Below are positions 33,785 to 41,617 of a DNA stretch of 64,000 nt, one piece after another. Position numbers and translations under genes: made by a program. How positions within the stretch are numbered: the stretch's first letter is position 1; each line of letters begins with the position of its first letter. The stretch covers positions 1 through 64,000 of the forward strand of contig NZ_PDZR01000003.1 in assembly GCF_002891535.1 (NCBI RefSeq). Reading direction: 5' to 3'. Under the pieces are notes generated by a model. It saw nothing but the letters and a program-made list of their open reading frames with translations, had not been told where the DNA came from and searched no databases. The stretch is from Methylocella silvestris (GTDB lineage Bacteria > Pseudomonadota > Alphaproteobacteria > Rhizobiales > Beijerinckiaceae).

Positions 33785-34173
33785 CGCCTTGCTCCTTGCA
33801 GGATTTTTTGCGCCTCTTGGAGCGCAGCCCGCGCCTGATCGAGATCATCCTCAGCAGAAGTCGAACCGCCTCGATCAGCGATGGCGAGCTCATGGGAAAG
33901 CCTCAGATATTCCGCCCTGATGCATTTGATTTTGTGCTCATGGATTTTGTCGCGGATCAGCGACGAGAGGCTTTTGCGCCGTTGACGATCGATATTTTCG
34001 ACGGTTCCGGGCGCGACGCCGATCGACTGCGCGACGCTGGCCCAGGCCTCCTCGCGGTTATCCGCCGACAGCTTCTCGATCTGGACGCGATCGCGCACCC
34101 ATTTGAAAGCGTCGTCATCGGTGAAGGAAACGACCGACATCGGATAATTTATCCCGTCCCTGTGGATGATCAT
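33781..34173 (-). CDS. Helical DNA-binding-type hypothetical protein
   Basis: 130 residues. A helix-turn-helix-like section (AWASVAQSIGVAPGTVENID) is followed by a basic stretch (RQRRKSLSSLIRDK) and an acidic C-terminal coil. First gene of the leftward replication operon, 46 bp from the divergent gene at 34220. It may regulate this operon. Confidence 0.65.
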   Translation of the reverse strand: MIIHRDGINYPMSVVSFTDDDAFKWVRDRVQIEKLSADNREEAWASVAQSIGVAPGTVENIDRQRRKSLSSLIRDKIHEHKIKCIRAEYLRLSHELAIADRGGSTSAEDDLDQARAALQEAQKILQGARR

Positions 34174-34219
34174 GTCTCACTTCCTGTGGTCTCTGGAGAG
34201 ATCACGTAGGGAGCGAGGC

Positions 34220-34522
34220 ATGGCCGCCACGCGAAAAAAAAGCATCGAACCAACTGAACCGCTCGGCGTTGGCGCGCTTGCGGCGACTCATCTGCTCAGC
34301 CGCATCGCGCGGCTGAGCCATCACGCGGAGGGCGAGTTGGCGCTCGCTCTCCAAAATCTCTCCCGCGCGATCCTCGGGTCGGGCGCGGGCCTAGAAACCC
34401 TCGCCTTCGTGGCGATCGATGCGCGGCTCCCGGTAACAGAGGAGGCAGCGCCGGCTCACAAAAATAAGTGCGAACACAACCAGAGCTATAGAGACTCGCA
34501 GCATGCGTGTTCTCTACACTGA
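34220..34522 (+). CDS. Hypothetical early protein
   Basis: 100 residues from ATG 34220, with GGGAG 7 bp upstream. The first 75 residues are helical (AATHLLSRIARLSHHAEGEL); the last 25 are atypical (KNKCEHNQSYRDSQHACSLH), so the end may be eroded. Codon third positions are GC-rich over the first part, in line with coding. No family recognised. Confidence 0.5.
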   Translation: MAATRKKSIEPTEPLGVGALAATHLLSRIARLSHHAEGELALALQNLSRAILGSGAGLETLAFVAIDARLPVTEEAAPAHKNKCEHNQSYRDSQHACSLH

Positions 34523-34625
34523 TAGAGCGCGAATTACCGCGCCAAGAGATGCTGCGAAGCACCCGGCGCGCGAAGCGACCATGGGCGCGCAACCCTCACG
34601 CGAAGCAATTGATTGGAGCCTACTA

Positions 34626-34916
34626 ATGGGACTCGCCGTTGAGCTTGAAACCGCGCGCATGCGCGAGATGTGGGCCGAGATCGCCGCGGTCAAAGTTTTG
34701 GCGGAGGTCGCGCTCTCGGGCGTCTTCGCCATGACGCCGCGCGATGTGTTGCCGGACCTCGTTTCACAGATTCGTGCCGCGGCCGCGGGGACAGGCCATC
34801 TTCGCGCACCGAGCGATTTCGCCGCGGAGGAGATGGCCGACGTCACCGTGCTGGCCATCGAAAAAATCGAGACGTCGATCGACGTCGCGCTGGGGCTGGC
34901 GGGCGCGGCGCGCTGA
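34626..34916 (+). CDS. Helical hypothetical early protein
   Basis: 96 residues from ATG 34626, chosen because GGAG lies 7 bp before it; ATG 34581 is an alternative. Helical with many Ala, Glu and Met (MREMWAEIAAVKVLAEVAL; EEMADVTVLAIEKIETSIDV) and very GC-rich third codon positions. It runs opposite to cro and ends beside the cro terminator. Function unknown. Confidence 0.62.
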   Translation: MGLAVELETARMREMWAEIAAVKVLAEVALSGVFAMTPRDVLPDLVSQIRAAAAGTGHLRAPSDFAAEEMADVTVLAIEKIETSIDVALGLAGAAR

Positions 34917-34917
34917 A

Positions 34918-34966
34918 AGAAAAAGAGGCCGGCCGATCGCGCATGCGCCTGATCGTCACCGGCCTC
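34918..34966 (-). terminator. Terminator downstream of cro
   Basis: On the minus strand an 8-bp GC stem (34959-34966 with 34925-34932), extended by inner pairings GATC/GCGCA, is followed by a T-rich run (34924-34918). It lies 50 bp after the cro stop, like a lambda tR1-type terminator, and would limit read-through into the early operon. Confidence 0.68.
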
Positions 34967-35016
34967 AGGTGTGCGCCGGGAAGGAAGCGGCGCGAAGCGA
35001 GGTAAAGGGAAGGCGC

Positions 35017-35283
35017 TCATGCCGCGTCTCCAGCGGCATCGCGTGTGTCGGCGGAGATCGATGTCCGCGGCTCGAAGAAATCCGCAGGAATTAAATCAAT
35101 CCCGGCTTCACGCGATTTATGAAGGAGCTCCTGCTGACGGTTCGCCGGCACGAGCCCATTAGTCCCCCCGCGCGAGGAGGGATAAGTCCATTTGTAAACG
35201 GAGGTTACGTCGAGGCCCAATAAGCCGGCTACGGCCCGGTGGCCTCCGCATTTTGCGATGACGTGGTCGGCGATCGTTCCCAT
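35017..35283 (-). CDS. Cro-like repressor
   Basis: 88 residues from ATG 35283, just after operator 35294-35308; a start at 35319 would run through the operator and is less likely. The IADHVIAKCGGHRAVAGLLG stretch is a Cro/YdaS-like helix-turn-helix (LDVTSVYKWTYPS is the recognition helix). It is divergent from the CI-like gene with three shared operators between them. Confidence 0.82.
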   Translation of the reverse strand: MGTIADHVIAKCGGHRAVAGLLGLDVTSVYKWTYPSSRGGTNGLVPANRQQELLHKSREAGIDLIPADFFEPRTSISADTRDAAGDAA

Positions 35284-35293
35284 GCCAATATAA

Positions 35294-35366
35294 TTGCGTA
35301 AACCGCAATCAATCGTCAAGCCATAACTTGCGATTTTCGCGATATGAAAATTTGCGCTGTTCGCAA
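35294..35366. promoter_or_regulatory. Three switch operators, TTGCG-N5-CGCAA
   Basis: Between cro and cI lie three 15-bp inverted repeats: 35294-35308 (TTGCG-TAAAC-CGCAA), 35328-35342 (TTGCG-ATTTT-CGCGA, one mismatch) and 35352-35366 (TTGCG-CTGTT-CGCAA). Centre spacings are 34 and 24 bp. The layout matches the three-operator switch of lambdoid phages. The cI start follows 9 bp after the last one. Confidence 0.85.
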
Positions 35367-35375
35367 TAATGAGGG

Positions 35376-36074
35376 ATGGATTTGGTCGATTGGATCGAAG
35401 AGTCGCTAAAGCGTACCGGCAAGACGAGGGCCGGATTAGCCGGCGTTTTTGGCGTACATCCGTCTCAAATTACGCGGTTGCTAAAGGCCGGTCGTCGCCT
35501 CAAGGTCGATGAATTGAAAAAGATCGCCGATTATCTTGGCGAGCCGATCCCCGATTTCTGGAAAAATGAGCGGCCATTAGAGGCGCTCCCGGCAGAGCCC
35601 CGCTTCGCTGAACCGCCGTCGCCTCCCCTGACGCAAGAACCGCCTCCCGCGGTTGCGGCCCACAACGATGGCGAGATCATTGTCTACGACGGCGCTACGG
35701 CCGCCGGGAAAGACTATTCCTACGCCCTGGAGCGGGAAGCAGGCCGCGTTCCGCGCCCTCAAGGGCTAATGGGGCGCGCCGGCGTCTACGCCGTCAGGAT
35801 TACCGACGATTCGATGGCTCCAGCCCATGCAAAAGACGATCTTGTTTTTATCGACGCGCGGGCGGAGGTTCGAGCCGGGGACGAGGTAACTGTCGAACTC
35901 TACCCGGATCCTCGCGAGATCGGCGCGCGCCGTTATTTCCGCCGCCTTGTGGATCGCGACCAGAAGCGCTATCTCTGCCGTCGTCTCCACCCTGCGGGCG
36001 ATCAATCTTTTGCTGTCGAGGACGTCAAGGTCATCCAGCGAGTCATCCCCGCCCGCGAAGTGAACGGGCATTGA
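35376..36074 (+). CDS. CI-like S24-family repressor with Arg at the catalytic Lys position
   Basis: 232 residues. N-terminal HTH about residues 16-40 (TRAGLAGVFGVHPSQITRLL). The S24 domain has Ser146 in DDSMAP. The Lys of the Ser-Lys dyad should lie about 37-43 residues later in a [FV]-K-[KR]-L block; here it is FRRL with Arg189, 43 residues after the Ser, the same spacing as in lambda CI. Self-cleavage may therefore be lost. ATG 35376 overlaps a GAGGG; no spaced Shine-Dalgarno, so the message may be nearly leaderless. Confidence 0.88.
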   Translation: MDLVDWIEESLKRTGKTRAGLAGVFGVHPSQITRLLKAGRRLKVDELKKIADYLGEPIPDFWKNERPLEALPAEPRFAEPPSPPLTQEPPPAVAAHNDGEIIVYDGATAAGKDYSYALEREAGRVPRPQGLMGRAGVYAVRITDDSMAPAHAKDDLVFIDARAEVRAGDEVTVELYPDPREIGARRYFRRLVDRDQKRYLCRRLHPAGDQSFAVEDVKVIQRVIPAREVNGH

Positions 36075-36087
36075 CCTTTTTCCTATC

Positions 36088-36138
36088 TTAAGGGGTCAAA
36101 TGAGGATCAGATTCGCGATCTAATTTAAGGGGCCAAAT
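36088..36138. repeat. Direct repeat TTAAGGGG(T/C)CAAAT, spacing 37 bp
   Basis: Two 14-bp copies (36088-36101 and 36125-36138) that differ at one base lie after the cI stop, in a 216-bp gap to 36291. They may bind a regulator of the next gene. No gene is seen in this gap. Confidence 0.55.
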
Positions 36139-36290
36139 CGCCCCCGCTCTCCAGGTGATAGTGGGGTTGTGGATAGAGGAACTTTCCACGTTAAGTTGCG
36201 TTGCCATCTTATGATTATTGACGCGAAGAGAGGCGCAACGGCGCCGTCCCTATTCAGGATGCCTGGATCGAAGACCGTCTCGAGGCGGAT

Positions 36291-36545
36291 ATGAGGCCCC
36301 GCGGCCGCAAGCGCGGCCCCGGCGAGTTAAACGAACTCAGCCATTTGACGGGATACGAAATAGCGTGGTTGGACGATAAAGTCGTGCTGCGCTTGATATT
36401 CGCAACTTCCCCAAACCGCATCGAGACGCCCGACGGCTCTGTTCAGCTCGGAATATCACCCGATCAGGCTGTAGCGCTTGCGCTGGCCTTAAATCGAGCG
36501 GCCGAAGGGTTTTCTCCGGCTCCGCCGGGCACACAGCCGAACTAG
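36291..36545 (+). CDS. Small hypothetical early protein
   Basis: 84 residues. The part VVLRLIFATSPNRIETPDGS and VQLGISPDQAVALALALNRA looks like the short phage proteins with a beta hairpin plus one helix, often located near SSB and repressor genes. No function is recognised. Downstream are operators and the rightward promoter. Confidence 0.62.
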   Translation: MRPRGRKRGPGELNELSHLTGYEIAWLDDKVVLRLIFATSPNRIETPDGSVQLGISPDQAVALALALNRAAEGFSPAPPGTQPN

Positions 36546-36584
36546 CTTTCGTTTCTGCGCGCACCATCGCCGCTCCACCTGTAT

Positions 36585-36635
36585 TGCGAATTATGCAATT
36601 TATGTTTGACATGAAATTGCGTTTAACGCAATTAT
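36585..36635 (+). promoter_or_regulatory. Rightward early promoter with two repressor operators
   Basis: A TTGACA -35 box at 36606-36611 and an AATTAT -10-like box at 36630-36635 (18 bp apart) are flanked by two operators of the switch type: 36585-36599 (TTGCG-AATTA-TGCAA, one mismatch) and 36617-36631 (TTGCG-TTTAA-CGCAA, perfect), the latter overlapping the promoter. This predicts repressor control of the rightward early operon. Confidence 0.75.
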
Positions 36636-36666
36636 CGCTTCATCGCATCCCCGATGGAGCACGCCG

Positions 36667-37257
36667 ATGGCGCTTGAAATCCCTTCACCCGGCCGCCACG
36701 CGGCGGCCCTAGACGATGAACTCGCGATCGGCGCCATGCGCCGGGCGCTGCAGCCCCTTTCCCCGCAGCAGCTCGACCATCCGCCGGCGCGGCATTGCGC
36801 CTATCTCCGCGCAACTATCTCCTCCCGGAATATTTCGCGCTTCGATGCGGCGGCGCGAGAAATAGAGATCATCCGCCGCAAGGCGATGGCGATCCCGCTC
36901 GCGGATCGGCCGTCAGTTTCCGCCGCGGGAAAAATCCCGATGGTCAGCGATCATGGTGCGAATGTTGAATTTGGCCGCGCGAACGGACGCGTCGGTCTCC
37001 AGCGGCCGGGCGGCGTCGCCGCTGCGGTACTGATCAAGGGCTTCGAAGGCGCAACGCTCGATCCAGTCGAGAAGAGGCTCATTAATCAATTCGCCGCGCA
37101 ATATCGCGGTCGTCAAATGGGCGTGGACGTCCTGATAGAAGGTCATGATGAGAAACATGACCATTCTCTGGTCGGGCTCGATGCTCATTCCATCGATCTC
37201 CTCTCTCACACCAAGGAAGCCGCGCGTCTCGACCATATTAAGGGAGACGCGGCATGA
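36667..37257 (+). CDS. First frame of the rightward early operon (partly doubtful)
   Basis: 196 codons. The first ~90 residues have good GC-rich third positions (ALQPLSPQQLDHPPARHCAY; RFDAAAREIEIIRRKAMAI); the rest looks like a shadow of the opposite-strand frame 36913-37188. The stop overlaps the next ATG as ATGA, which favours translation throughout. It lies just downstream of the early promoter. No family recognised. Confidence 0.5.
   Translation: MALEIPSPGRHAAALDDELAIGAMRRALQPLSPQQLDHPPARHCAYLRATISSRNISRFDAAAREIEIIRRKAMAIPLADRPSVSAAGKIPMVSDHGANVEFGRANGRVGLQRPGGVAAAVLIKGFEGATLDPVEKRLINQFAAQYRGRQMGVDVLIEGHDEKHDHSLVGLDAHSIDLLSHTKEAARLDHIKGDAA
36913..37188 (-). CDS. Possible antisense gene within the early operon
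   Basis: 91 residues from ATG 37188, with GAGGAG 8 bp upstream. The predicted helix-rich protein (MVMFLIMTFYQDVHAHLTTA; LINEPLLDWIERCAFEALDQ) has GC-rich third positions and looks more protein-like than the plus frame it overlaps. It lies entirely within 36667-37257 on the other strand. One of the two is likely non-coding, or this is a real overlap. Confidence 0.5.
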   Translation of the reverse strand: MSIEPDQRMVMFLIMTFYQDVHAHLTTAILRGELINEPLLDWIERCAFEALDQYRSGDAARPLETDASVRAAKFNIRTMIADHRDFSRGGN

Positions 37258-37478
37258 AGTCCTACGAGACGATGTATCGCGAGGCGCTCGGGCACAATGG
37301 CGAGCTGCTGCGCCAGCTCGCCGGCGCCAACGTCCGCATCCGCGAGCTTGAGGCCGCCGCCGGCAAGCGCCTCAACGACTATTGCCGCCTCGAGCAATTC
37401 ACGCTCGATTTGCAGGCCAGCGCCGCGCAATTGCGCAAGCAACTCGCCGATCCAACCACACGCGAGGCCGCGGAATGA
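37254..37478 (+). CDS. Short coiled-coil early protein
   Basis: 74 residues, charged helical protein (LGHNGELLRQLAGANVRIRE; LDLQASAAQLRKQLADP) with its own GGGAG and ATGA overlaps at both ends, within the early operon. Role unknown. Confidence 0.72.
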   Translation: MKSYETMYREALGHNGELLRQLAGANVRIRELEAAAGKRLNDYCRLEQFTLDLQASAAQLRKQLADPTTREAAE

Positions 37479-37723
37479 CACGAGGATCCTATGCCCTCGG
37501 GCGGCGCTTGCGGCCCGTCGTGACCGAGGCCGACTGCAACGAGCTCATCGACATGATGAGCCTCTCGCTTTACGAGGCGCCGCCGCACGGAAAAGGCACA
37601 GCTCTAAAAGCGCTCGTCAATTTCAGCCGGGCGAAAATCGCCGTTCTCAACGGCGCGCAGCGCACGGCCCGCAAATGGATCGAACGCGGCGTCGCCGAAC
37701 TTTTTGACGGAGCGGCGGCATGA
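37475..37723 (+). CDS. Small hypothetical early protein
   Basis: 82 residues from ATG 37475 (ATGA overlap with the preceding stop). Helical (VTEADCNELIDMMSLSLYEA; AQRTARKWIERGVAELFDG). It overlaps the ParB-like gene start by 4 bp. Function unknown; the operon context suggests a replication or regulatory accessory. Confidence 0.7.
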   Translation: MTRGSYALGRRLRPVVTEADCNELIDMMSLSLYEAPPHGKGTALKALVNFSRAKIAVLNGAQRTARKWIERGVAELFDGAAA

Positions 37724-39885
37724 CGACGTCCCTCGCGCTTGAAGCGCGCGCCATCCGCCTCGACCAGATCGCCGGCGTCAGCGATCTCAATCCCCGCCTC
37801 GCCGACGAAAACGAGATCGCCGAACTTGCCGCCTCGATCTTCGCGGTCGGCCAGCTGCAGGATCTGATGGTCGAGCCGGCCGAGCTCAAAGGCCATTATC
37901 TGATCCTCGACGGGCAGCGGCGCTGGCGCGCCATGCATCATCTGGTCGAGAGCGGATCATGGCCGCCGGACGCGCCCATCAATGTCACTGTGGTCGATTA
38001 CGGCGACGAGGCGCTGCGGCGCGAGAAGGCGCTCGCCGCCAACACGATGCGGCGGGCGCTGCATCCGGTCGACGAATATGAAGCCTTCGCCGAACTCGCC
38101 GCCGCCGGCGTTGTGGAAGAACGGATCGCCCGGGATTTCGGACTCGATGTCCGCCGCGTTCGCCAGCGCCTCGCCCTGGGACGCCTCAGCCCGAAAATAC
38201 GCGCCGCGTGGCGCGAGGGAATTATCGACGCCACCATCGCCCAGGCCTATACCGCCGGCGCGACGCATGAGGCGCAGGACGCCGTCTTCGACGCCATGGG
38301 CACCGCGCCGTCCGTCTATGCGATCAAATCAAGTCTTCGCGCCGATACGCTGCGCGAGGACGCCGCGGAGACGACATATATCGGCGCCGACGCCTATCTC
38401 GCCGCTGGCGGCCGAATCGAGGAGCAGCTGTTCGACGACGGCGCGACCTGGCTCGACGGCGGCCTCGCGAAGCGTCTCGCGCGCGAAAAGCTCATGGCCG
38501 AGGCGGAGGCGATCGCCGCCGCGGAAGGCTGGGGCTTTGTCGTCTTTCAACCGGAACCCAACGCCGGCGAATACATAGTCTCGGACTATGAACTCGAATA
38601 TTCGCCCGAGGAGCAAAAGCGCGTCGACGAGCTGGAGGAATGCGACGCAGCGACCACGGAGGAAATCGAAGCCGGCGAAGCGGAGAAAGAAGCGATCGAC
38701 CTCCGGGCGCTGCTGCGCCAAATCCCGGCGGCGAAGCGCGGCTCGCTCGGCATAGTCGCCGACCTTTCTCACTACGGCGAACCTGTTTTCTATCGCGGCT
38801 GGAAGCAACAGCCGCCCGAAGACGCCGCGGTCGAAGACAATCATCATTCCGATTCCGCGCGCGCGGCGACGCGCGCGGAGAAAGGCGCGGCGGCCGCATC
38901 CTCCCCGGCCGCCGCGCCGCCCAAAAAGACGCCGAAGGCGCTGCGCGAAGTGCTCGACGCGTCGCTCGACGGCGCCTTCGCCGCCTGTATCGGGACGCGG
39001 CCCGATCTCGCCTTGATGCTGGCCGTCGCCAAATTCGGGCCGACCTATGAGGGCGGCGCAAGCGGCTGTATCCAACTCTCCGGCGGCCTGTCGGCCTATG
39101 CCGACGATCACGTCAGCGAGCTGCTCGGCAAGCTTACGGGCAAGGCGTTCGACAGGGCGTTGGCGCTCTGCGCCGACGCTCCGCTCGCCGATCTGACTGC
39201 GGCCTTTTGCGAGATCGTCGCGCGCTCGATCTCCGTCGCCAATCGGCCGCATGAGGATATGCCGATCGGCAAATGCGAGCCGATCGCCAAGGCGCTGGCC
39301 GCACGCGGCGCGCCGCTCGCCGAGCGCCTCAACGAGGCGCTCGATCGCGAGGCCTATTTCGCGGCCAGCAAGAAGACCTGCGTCGCCGTCGCGGAGCAAC
39401 TCGAAACGCCGGCGATTAACAGCGTCGGCAAGAAGGCGCTCATCGCCAGCGCTGTGGCGGCCGACGCCGCCAAAAAGAAATGGCTGCCCGCGCCCTTGTC
39501 GGACTGGGCCGCGTTGACGGCGACCTCGCCCGAAGCGCCGCGCGCGGAGCCGCAGGACAAGCCGCTCGCGCAGGCAATGCTGGAGGCAATCGACGCCGAC
39601 GAGCAGGCCCGGCGCGACAAGATCACGCGCGTCTGCGATTTTCAGGCGGGCGCGCCGCTCTTCGGCAAATTCATGATCGAACGGGTCGAGGTCAAGGACG
39701 GCGCCGAATGCAAGGCCTCCGATTTGCGCGCGGCCTTTCTCGCCACAGCCTCGCCTACGGCTACAGCCAGGCCTCTCAGTGCGCCCGAGATCGGCGCAAT
39801 GCTCAAAAAATTGGGCGTCGCCTCGAAGCGCAAGAAGGACGGCGTCTTTTATCTCGGCCTCGCTCTCAAAGACGAGGCCGCCTGA
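37720..39885 (+). CDS. Large ParB/RepB/Spo0J-like phage protein
   Basis: 721 residues. Residues 10-110 are a ParB N-terminal nucleotide-binding domain with DGQRRWRAM (64-72); 125-175 hold the helix-turn-helix (ERIARDFGLDVRRVRQRLAL). The central 350-650 region is Ala/Glu-rich and partly disordered, with no counterpart I recognise; the C-terminal ~60 residues form a small basic domain. Large ParB-like proteins like this lie beside ssb in many alphaproteobacterial phages and are not linked to a ParA here, so segregation is unlikely; regulation or anti-restriction is possible. Confidence 0.88.
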   Translation: MTTSLALEARAIRLDQIAGVSDLNPRLADENEIAELAASIFAVGQLQDLMVEPAELKGHYLILDGQRRWRAMHHLVESGSWPPDAPINVTVVDYGDEALRREKALAANTMRRALHPVDEYEAFAELAAAGVVEERIARDFGLDVRRVRQRLALGRLSPKIRAAWREGIIDATIAQAYTAGATHEAQDAVFDAMGTAPSVYAIKSSLRADTLREDAAETTYIGADAYLAAGGRIEEQLFDDGATWLDGGLAKRLAREKLMAEAEAIAAAEGWGFVVFQPEPNAGEYIVSDYELEYSPEEQKRVDELEECDAATTEEIEAGEAEKEAIDLRALLRQIPAAKRGSLGIVADLSHYGEPVFYRGWKQQPPEDAAVEDNHHSDSARAATRAEKGAAAASSPAAAPPKKTPKALREVLDASLDGAFAACIGTRPDLALMLAVAKFGPTYEGGASGCIQLSGGLSAYADDHVSELLGKLTGKAFDRALALCADAPLADLTAAFCEIVARSISVANRPHEDMPIGKCEPIAKALAARGAPLAERLNEALDREAYFAASKKTCVAVAEQLETPAINSVGKKALIASAVAADAAKKKWLPAPLSDWAALTATSPEAPRAEPQDKPLAQAMLEAIDADEQARRDKITRVCDFQAGAPLFGKFMIERVEVKDGAECKASDLRAAFLATASPTATARPLSAPEIGAMLKKLGVASKRKKDGVFYLGLALKDEAA

Positions 39886-40106
39886 TGTCGGACAATTTGC
39901 AATCCCTCCGCAAGCGGCTCGCCCAGGTCAAATGGCGGCTCGGCCAATACGACCAGATGATCCGCGACGCGCATCTGTGGGGCGACTATGTCGAGATCGC
40001 CCACACGGAGCGCGCCCCGCTCATCATCGAGCGCGATCAGCTGGCCGCGCAAATCGAGCAGATCGAAGCCTTTGAATTTGCGCGCCGGCCGCGCGTGTTG
40101 TGCTGA
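39885..40106 (+). CDS. Small coiled-coil early protein
   Basis: 73 residues from ATG 39885 (TGATG overlap with the ParB-like stop). Charged helical protein (LRKRLAQVKWRLGQYDQMIR; ERDQLAAQIEQIEAFEFARR). Precedes ssb by 12 bp. Function unknown. Confidence 0.72.
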   Translation: MSDNLQSLRKRLAQVKWRLGQYDQMIRDAHLWGDYVEIAHTERAPLIIERDQLAAQIEQIEAFEFARRPRVLC

Positions 40107-40118
40107 CGGGAGAACCAC

Positions 40119-40601
40119 ATGGCAGGAGTCAACAAGGTCATTCTCGTCGGCCATCTCGGCCGCGATCCCGAGGTCCGCACGCTCAATTCCGGCGGTCAGG
40201 TGGTGAGCTTTTCCATGGCGACATCGGAGAGCTGGCGCGACAAGGACACTGGCGACCGCAAGGACCGCACACAATGGCACAATGTCGTAATTTTCAATGA
40301 GGGGCTCGGCAAGATCGCCGAGGCCTATCTGAAAAAAGGCTCGCAAGTCTACATTGAGGGAAGTCTGCTGACGCGCACCTACACGGACCGCGACGGCCAG
40401 GAGCGCAAGACCACGGAGATTGTCCTCGCGCGCTACCGCGGCGAACTCTCGCTGATCAGCGGCCAGCGTTCCGGGCCGGGCGAGGACAGCTACGGGACGC
40501 CGTCGACGCGGCCGGCGCAACAGCTCGACGATCCGCGCGAGGCGATGGCCGCCAAGCCGCAGCGCACGGCAGATTTCATCGACGACGACATTCCGTTTTG
40601 A
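40119..40601 (+). CDS. ssb: Single-stranded DNA-binding protein
   Basis: 160 residues. OB fold signature from the start (AGVNKVILVGHLGRDPEVRT; VVSFSMATSESWRDKDTGDR; QWHNVVIFNEGLGKIAEAYL). The acidic C-terminal tip DDDIPF, used to recruit partner enzymes, is present. Protects single-stranded DNA in phage replication. It has a short Gly/Pro-rich linker. Confidence 0.96.
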   Translation: MAGVNKVILVGHLGRDPEVRTLNSGGQVVSFSMATSESWRDKDTGDRKDRTQWHNVVIFNEGLGKIAEAYLKKGSQVYIEGSLLTRTYTDRDGQERKTTEIVLARYRGELSLISGQRSGPGEDSYGTPSTRPAQQLDDPREAMAAKPQRTADFIDDDIPF

Positions 40602-40613
40602 GGGGAGCGGCAA

Positions 40614-40811
40614 ATGCATAGATTCCTGCCGGCGCTTTGCGCCGCGCTCATGAGCTGCGCGTCCTTCGCGCGCCCGGACCTCGGCCAGCTGCAGCCGGAC
40701 GATCAACGGACCTGCCTTGCATGGGAAGCCAACGCGCGCGAGGCGCACAGAGAGACGATCCTCCGCAATTGCATTCGAAAGTTTCAACACATCTATGAGG
40801 TGCGGCGATGA
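40614..40811 (+). CDS. Small secreted or lipoprotein-type hypothetical
   Basis: 65 residues. Hydrophobic N-terminus with the lipobox-like LMSC at residues 12-15 (MHRFLPALCAALMSCASFAR), then a charged soluble part with two Cys. Such small exported proteins are common in phage early operons and may alter the envelope. Overlaps the next start by 4 bp. Confidence 0.6.
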   Translation: MHRFLPALCAALMSCASFARPDLGQLQPDDQRTCLAWEANAREAHRETILRNCIRKFQHIYEVRR

Positions 40812-41023
40812 GCGACGAGGATTTGAAGCCGCTCGCGGAGGCCGCGGCTATAACTCGCATCACAGATCCAGCGACAAGAGCGGCGGAGACGATGCGGCTT
40901 TTGACGGATCTCGGCTTGACCCACGATTCGGCCAAGGCCATCGCTGGTATTTTCAGCCTGCTCGAAGTCCACTACCTCGCCCGGATCGCCGAGCTCGAAC
41001 AGGCTTTGGAAAGAAGCGTATGA
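40808..41023 (+). CDS. Small helical early protein
   Basis: 71 residues (RAAETMRLLTDLGLTHDSAK; AIAGIFSLLEVHYLARIAEL), ATGA overlaps on both sides. Helical, maybe DNA-binding or coiled-coil. No family recognised. Confidence 0.7.
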   Translation: MSDEDLKPLAEAAAITRITDPATRAAETMRLLTDLGLTHDSAKAIAGIFSLLEVHYLARIAELEQALERSV

Positions 41024-41604
41024 CCCTGAAGAAGGCCGCCGTCCTCGCCGGCGTCTCAATCGCTGCGCTCGCCCTCGCCTTCGGCGGCGGCGCCTATGTC
41101 GGCCGACGCTTGCCGGCAGGGACCGTGCTTGCCGGCGGCGCCGGCGCGACGACGATCCATTTTGCTCCGGCCGAAAACCTCGAGCGCGTCGACGTCGAGC
41201 TGATCAGGCAGGCGACGACGGCGATCGACTTCGCGGCCTATGTGCTGACCGACGTCGCCGTAACGCGCGCGCTCACGGAACGCGCCGACCATGGCGTCGT
41301 CGTCCGCCTTTATCTTTACGAGGATCAGCTGCCGCGCGGCGGCGCGCCATTGGCCGCGCTCCAGGAGCTGCGCGCGACGCCGGGCGTCGAAACCCGGATC
41401 AAGAGCGCCGGCGCGCTCATGCATCTCAAAGGCTACCAGATCGACGGCCGCCTGTTGCGCACGGGCAGCGCCAATTTCTCGGCCTCCGGCCTCAAGCGCC
41501 AGGACAATGACCTCATCGTCATCGAAGCACGCGCGGCGGCCGACGCGTTCAAGCGCAATTTCGAGGCGATCTGGGCGCGCGCCCAAGCCGCCGCCGTAAA
41601 TTGA
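41020..41604 (+). CDS. Membrane-anchored or exported PLD-superfamily nuclease (Nuc-like)
   Basis: 194 residues. Hydrophobic segment at residues 7-28 (signal or anchor). One HKD motif: His135, Lys137, Asp142 in HLKGYQIDG, then the GSANFSASGL element, as in the Nuc/EDTA-resistant endonuclease group that dimerises to form one active site. Substrate is probably DNA or RNA in the periplasm. It follows ssb and small genes in the early operon. Entry exclusion of foreign DNA is one inference. Confidence 0.85.
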   Translation: MTLKKAAVLAGVSIAALALAFGGGAYVGRRLPAGTVLAGGAGATTIHFAPAENLERVDVELIRQATTAIDFAAYVLTDVAVTRALTERADHGVVVRLYLYEDQLPRGGAPLAALQELRATPGVETRIKSAGALMHLKGYQIDGRLLRTGSANFSASGLKRQDNDLIVIEARAAADAFKRNFEAIWARAQAAAVN

Positions 41605-41617
41605 GGAGCCTTGACCG

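Noticed and set aside
37720-39885. Plasmid-type ParABS partition system
   Set aside because: No ParA gene is present and the element has an integrase with attachment sites, so it is an integrated phage.
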